Source of the DNA: Annona cherimola | Lineage: Eukaryota; Streptophyta; Magnoliopsida; Magnoliales; Annonaceae | Assembly (NCBI GenBank): GCA_030490835.1 | Contig: CM059972.1 | Coordinates: 90,133,137 to 90,197,136, forward strand | DNA length: 64,000 nucleotides | Direction of reading: 5' to 3' | Part shown: positions 60,371 through 64,000 of the stretch, in pieces | How positions within the stretch are numbered: the stretch's first letter is position 1 | How the letters are laid out: every line of letters begins with the position of its first letter | Translations under genes and position numbers: made by a program | Notes under the pieces: model-generated | Databases searched by the model: none | Seen by the model: the letters and a program-made list of their open reading frames with translations, nothing else | What the model was told of the DNA's origin: nothing

Positions 60371-60382
60371 CTCCCCCTTTTT
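60371..60382 (-). other. Second polypurine-tract-like copy
   Basis: Identical 12 nt AAAAAGGGGGAG on the minus strand, with similar surroundings (GATTGACAAAAAG against GATGATTGACAAAA near the first). Extra polypurine copies before the 3' LTR are a known Sirevirus habit. Confidence 0.6.
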
Positions 60383-60594
60383 GTCAATCATTCAAAAAGT
60401 ACCAAAGACTTGGTAAATTGAAATTGAGAGATAGGATATGGAATAGGTTTGATGGGACAATGATGGGCCGAGGAGTAAACAAGAGAAGCGTGATCGGGAG
60501 TTGCTTCTCTATGAACTGAACCCGACTCGTAGGGATCGAGTTCAGGCATGGGTCTCTTTTTATGATGGCCTGATGCAAGATGATAGCGGATATG

Positions 60595-61965
60595 TCACAT
60601 TTCCCGCTCGATTCTATCTTGTCGGGAATGCATATCTTCAAGTGCATTAAGAACACCGGTGACAAGACTTGTCATCCGGTTTTCTTGTTGTCCCATTTCA
60701 GCCCTCATGGCTATGATTTCATCTTTCAAATCCTTTAGGGTGACTTCCTCAGAAGAGGTTGGAGGCACCCGTTCTCTTGCAGCGGATCCTTGTGGGGAGT
60801 AGGAGCCGTGGGATTGAGGCGATGGTGGCTCTTCTGGAGCAGCCGGTGCCTCGGGAGGTTGCTCCCCCTCAGCTTGTGCTTGGTCCTCTTGATGCTCTTC
60901 TTCTGAGGCGTCATGCCTTAATTCAAGCAAATTGATCTTCATTCTTTGTATGAGAGCTTTATTTATGGCATTTGTGGATTTGAGCACTTCGAAAGGCTCG
61001 CCTTCAATATCCACTTTGAAGAATTCCAAAATCTTTGTAATCCATGTGCCATAGGGAAGGACTCCACGTGGGTTGTCCTTTCTATTTGCCAAGGCTTCTA
61101 GAAATAATTTGGGAATGCTTACTTTGACCCTGTTGGCCACTTTCCATAGTATCCCAGCTTCCTGTGGATTCAATTGATTTCTTCCACCGCCCTTTGGGTA
61201 GATGCAGTGGGCAATGAGAAGCCTTAGTACCCGTAGCCTAGGTGACAAATCCATGTACCGAAGGAATTTGATTCCCGGATGGTACTTGTTGCTCCGGGTG
61301 AGCTGATTATACATTTGATCTATAGTAAGATCTTCTGGAATAGGCTCATCCTCATACGGGACTCCAAGTATGTGTCCTAAATGACTCATTACTTCAGTAG
61401 GTCCTGCAACTATCCCGATTCCAAGATCCATTTCGACTCCTTTGACGAATGTTCCAAAGTATTCTTCATCCCAAAGATAATAAAACATTCGAGTAAGATC
61501 TGGATAGACCCTTTCGTCTTCCTTTAGCAAGTTGGTCCATCCTTGAAAATCCAATAGATCTTCTATGTCGGATCCATATTCTTTCAAGAAATTGAAATCT
61601 ATGATCTTGGGTATGAATACCTTCCGTTCGTAGAACTTTTTGTAGAAACGGCTATGTTGGAGCTCGGTTTTGAAGTAGGTAGTGGGCATCTTCAAAACTT
61701 GGGCTTTCCCAGCTGCAGTGCCCCTTCTGCTTGTTCCGGATTGTGTACTCTGTGAGGTTTGTTGATTTTCCGACCTGGGTGCTTGATCAGATGATTGAGT
61801 GGAGGTTTGGAATCGAACCCGTTTACCCGTCGAAGTTGAGGGTTCTTCTCGAGCCCGTTTTGCAGGTGTCCTAGCTCTCCTAGGAACTTCTTCCTCAGTG
61901 TGAGATGTGGGAGGTCTAGGCACAGGCTTTTTTGATGGTTTGGAGACGGCTTTCTTCGGGGCCAT
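60595..61965 (-). CDS. Extra ORF downstream of pol in the Sirevirus-like element (456 aa, putative plant transposon protein-like)
   Basis: Intact frame between the end of pol and the 3' LTR, in the place of the 'envelope-like' ORF of some Sireviruses. Residues 1-90 are basic, Pro/Ser-rich and disordered, with possible nuclear signals (KKAVSKPSKKP, KRAREE). Residues about 95-345 look like a folded domain (ERKVFIPKIIDFNFL, GWTNLLKEDERVYPDLTRMF, VEMDLGI, LGVPYEDE, LRLLIAHCIYPKGG). This resembles the 'putative plant transposon protein' family found next to many plant retroelements. Residues 350-405 are acidic and Pro-rich; the end (405-456) is a predicted coiled coil (LKDLKDEIIAMRAEMGQQEN). No signal peptide or membrane segment, so envelope function is not supported. 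The family assignment is by pattern recall; the function is unknown to me. Confidence 0.7.
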   Translation of the reverse strand: MAPKKAVSKPSKKPVPRPPTSHTEEEVPRRARTPAKRAREEPSTSTGKRVRFQTSTQSSDQAPRSENQQTSQSTQSGTSRRGTAAGKAQVLKMPTTYFKTELQHSRFYKKFYERKVFIPKIIDFNFLKEYGSDIEDLLDFQGWTNLLKEDERVYPDLTRMFYYLWDEEYFGTFVKGVEMDLGIGIVAGPTEVMSHLGHILGVPYEDEPIPEDLTIDQMYNQLTRSNKYHPGIKFLRYMDLSPRLRVLRLLIAHCIYPKGGGRNQLNPQEAGILWKVANRVKVSIPKLFLEALANRKDNPRGVLPYGTWITKILEFFKVDIEGEPFEVLKSTNAINKALIQRMKINLLELRHDASEEEHQEDQAQAEGEQPPEAPAAPEEPPSPQSHGSYSPQGSAARERVPPTSSEEVTLKDLKDEIIAMRAEMGQQENRMTSLVTGVLNALEDMHSRQDRIEREM

Positions 61966-62393
61966 TGAGATGGGATTTATGGAATCTGAGAGGGAATGCT
62001 AGTGAAAGAGAGAAAGGGATTTGCCGGAAAAGTTTTGCCGGAGATGGAAGAAGAAATTGCCGGAGAAAAGACTGTCGCCGGAGATGGAGAAATAGAGAGA
62101 ATCCCCGGAGAAGAAGAGAAAAACAGAGAGGCCGGAAAAAATGAGAAAGAAAGAAGAGAGGAGAGAAGAAAAGAAAGAATTTCCGGAATTCGGACGGTCG
62201 CGCGCGGAGTCGACTTGCCCTAGGCGAAGTCGACTTCGGTCCTTCTGGAGTCGACTTCGCCTGGGGGCGGAGTCGACTTCGACCCTAGCGGAGTCGACTT
62301 CGCTTCTGAAGCGGAGTCGACCTGGCGTCCCTGGAGTCGACTTGACTCATCGACTTGACATTTTCCAATTTTAATTTTCTTATGCATTTTTCC
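61966..62393 (-). promoter_or_regulatory. Leader of the extra ORF, with GTCGACTT and GCCGGAGA repeats
   Basis: 428 bp between the pol stop and the extra ORF start. Its pol-proximal part (62205-62345) has about seven GTCGACTT/GTCGACCT cores spaced 13-27 bp; its ORF-proximal part (61990-62180) is purine-rich on the plus strand with GCCGGAGA phrases. It may serve as an internal promoter or translation leader; this is inference. Confidence 0.4.
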
Positions 62394-64000
62394 TTAGTTA
62401 AGCTCTATCATCCCCATATCATTCCTAATCTTACAAAATGAATCTTTGGCTAGAGGTTTGGTAAAGATATCAGCAATTTGGTCTTCTGTTTTTACATATT
62501 CTAAGCACACATCATGATTTTCAACATGTTCACGAATAAAATGATGTCTCACATCAATATGTTTGGTTCTAGAATGCAATACAGGATTTTTAGTCAAACA
62601 AATTGCACTTGTATTATCACATCTAATAGGAATATCAACATAATCAATACCATAATCCTTTAATTGCTGTTTCATCCAAAGTAATTGGGCACAACAACTA
62701 CCGGCGGCTATGTATTCGGCTTCCGCAGTAGATAGTGCAACACTTGTTTGTTTTCTTGAATGCCATGAAACTAGCATATGTTCAAGAAATTGACAAGTTC
62801 CACTGGTACTTTTTCTATCTACTTTATATCCGGCAAAGTCTGCATCCGAATAGCCGATTAGATCAAAGGTTGACCCCTTTGGATACCATAGTCCAAGGTT
62901 TGTGGTTTTCATCAAATATTTAAAAATTCTTTTCACAGCAAGTAGATGTGATTCTTTGGGACATGCTTGAAATCTAGAACACATACAAACACTAAATAAG
63001 ATATCGGGTCTAGAAGCAGTTAGATAAAGCAAAGATCCTATCATGCTCCTATAAAGCTTTTGATCGATACTTTTACCGTTTTCATCCGTGTCGATTTTGA
63101 TTGTTGAGCTCATTGGAGTGTTTGCCCCTTTGCTATTCTGCATTCCAAATTTCTTGAGCATCTCTTTGACATACTTGGACTGGTTCAGAAATATTCCTTC
63201 ACTTTGTTGCTTGATTTGTAGTCCAAGGAAGAAATTTAATTCTCCCATCATGCTCATTTCGAACTCACTCTGCATTATCTTAGAAAATTCTTGACAAAGA
63301 TTTTCATCAGTAGCACCGAATATTATGTCATCCACATAAATCTGTACAATCAAAATATTTTTATTTTTGTACTTGATGAATAAAGTAGTGTCTACTTTCC
63401 CTCTTTGAAACTCATGATCAATCAAGAATCTATTTAACCTTTCATACCAAGCTCTTGGTGCTTGTTTTAGTCCATATAATGCTTTGGTTAATTTATAAAC
63501 AAACTTTGATTGATTCTTTTCTTCAAAACCAGGGGGTTGTTCAACATATACTTCTTCTTTCAAATAACCATTTAAAAATGCGCTTTTTACATCCATTTGA
63601 AACAATTTGAAGTTCATATGAGAAGCAAATGCTAGTAGGATGCGTATGGCTTCTAATCTAGCCACGGGTGCATACGATTCTTCAAAATCAATTCCTTCTT
63701 CTTGGGAATACCCTTTGGCTACTAATCTTGCCTTGTTTCTAATTACAAGACCGCTTTCATCTAATTTATTCCTAAATACTCATTTTGTACCAATGACTGT
63801 ATGATTGTTTGGTCTAGGAACTAAATGCCATACATTGTTTCTTTCGAATTGATTTAGCTCTTCTTGCATTGAAATAACCCAATTTTCATCATTAAGAGCT
63901 TGTTCAATGGTATTTGGTTCAATTTTTGATACAAACGCATATTGGCCATAAACGTTTTGTTTTGATCTTCTAGTTTTTACTCCTTCATATATGTTTCCAA
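62394..64000 (-). pseudogene. Copia pol (3' part: reverse transcriptase and RNase H), Sirevirus-like, partial
   Basis: A frame of 423 codons (62394-63665) continues upstream in the same frame to the window edge. RT landmarks: [42 protein letters not shown]. RNase H landmarks: [27 protein letters not shown]; end [12 protein letters not shown]. Upstream, the link region reads EELNQFERNNVW, then [18 protein letters not shown]: a TGA (63780-63782) replaces the usual Trp codon, the only lesion I see in this part. Integrase, protease and gag lie beyond the window. The sequence type (for example [12 protein letters not shown]) fits the SIRE/Maximus group. It is typed as a pseudogene because of the stop. 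Confidence 0.88.

Noticed and set aside
60595..61965. Envelope protein for the copia element
   Set aside because: Its position after pol suggests it, but no signal peptide, transmembrane segment or cysteine-rich ectodomain is present; the sequence looks like a soluble nuclear or cytosolic protein.

Overview
This window is nuclear DNA of a seed plant, most likely a flowering plant. The evidence is a nine-exon NEDD8/RUB-activating enzyme gene (ECR1) with plant-type protein sequence and GT-AG introns, two secreted ginkbilobin-type DUF26 genes, and a dense, AT-rich, nested set of plant transposons (Sirevirus-type copia, hAT, Mutator-like elements, MITEs, LTR relics). The species cannot be named from the sequence. 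Only three ordinary protein genes are supported; nearly everything else is mobile-element sequence.

0-19 kb: two inverted arms of about 3.2-3.4 kb (346-3760 and 15838-19092) enclose a 12 kb loop. Two related Mutator-like elements lie in the loop, each with near-perfect 9-10 bp target duplications (6823-11605 and 11664-15754). Neither carries a transposase. Both contain arrays of a 10-bp repeat organised in 200-255 bp higher-order units; the first also carries a roughly 51-bp minisatellite with a CCCGCGGG palindrome in each unit.

19-38 kb: a related LTR and a decayed Sirevirus-like copia body, split by a hAT-type element with a perfect 8-bp target duplication; then AT-rich MITE relics, a 170-bp 5'-truncated retro-insertion with a perfect 17-bp target duplication, and a nested stack of hAT-type and LTR relics.

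38-54 kb: the gene island. A direct duplication (38235-41575 and 44665-47175) carries one DUF26 gene per copy plus the last exon of ECR1. The right copy holds the working 3' end of ECR1 (46536-53882, minus strand, 451 aa reconstructed). The left copy has only a decayed last exon. A 3 kb LTR-like insertion separates the copies. DUF26 and ECR1 face each other tail to tail. ECR1 (with AXR1) activates RUB/NEDD8 for cullin modification; the DUF26 proteins are probably secreted mannose-binding antifungal lectins. The neighbourhood looks like chance, not a pathway.

54-64 kb: a 3.9 kb hAT element with a broken transposase gene sits 234 bp upstream of the ECR1 start codon. Next is the 3' part of a minus-strand Sirevirus-like copia element: a 1.8 kb LTR, polypurine tracts, an intact 456-codon extra ORF downstream of pol, and a pol with one in-frame stop, running off the window edge. 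Repeats of the palindrome GTCGAC followed by TT fill both its LTR and the leader of the extra ORF.
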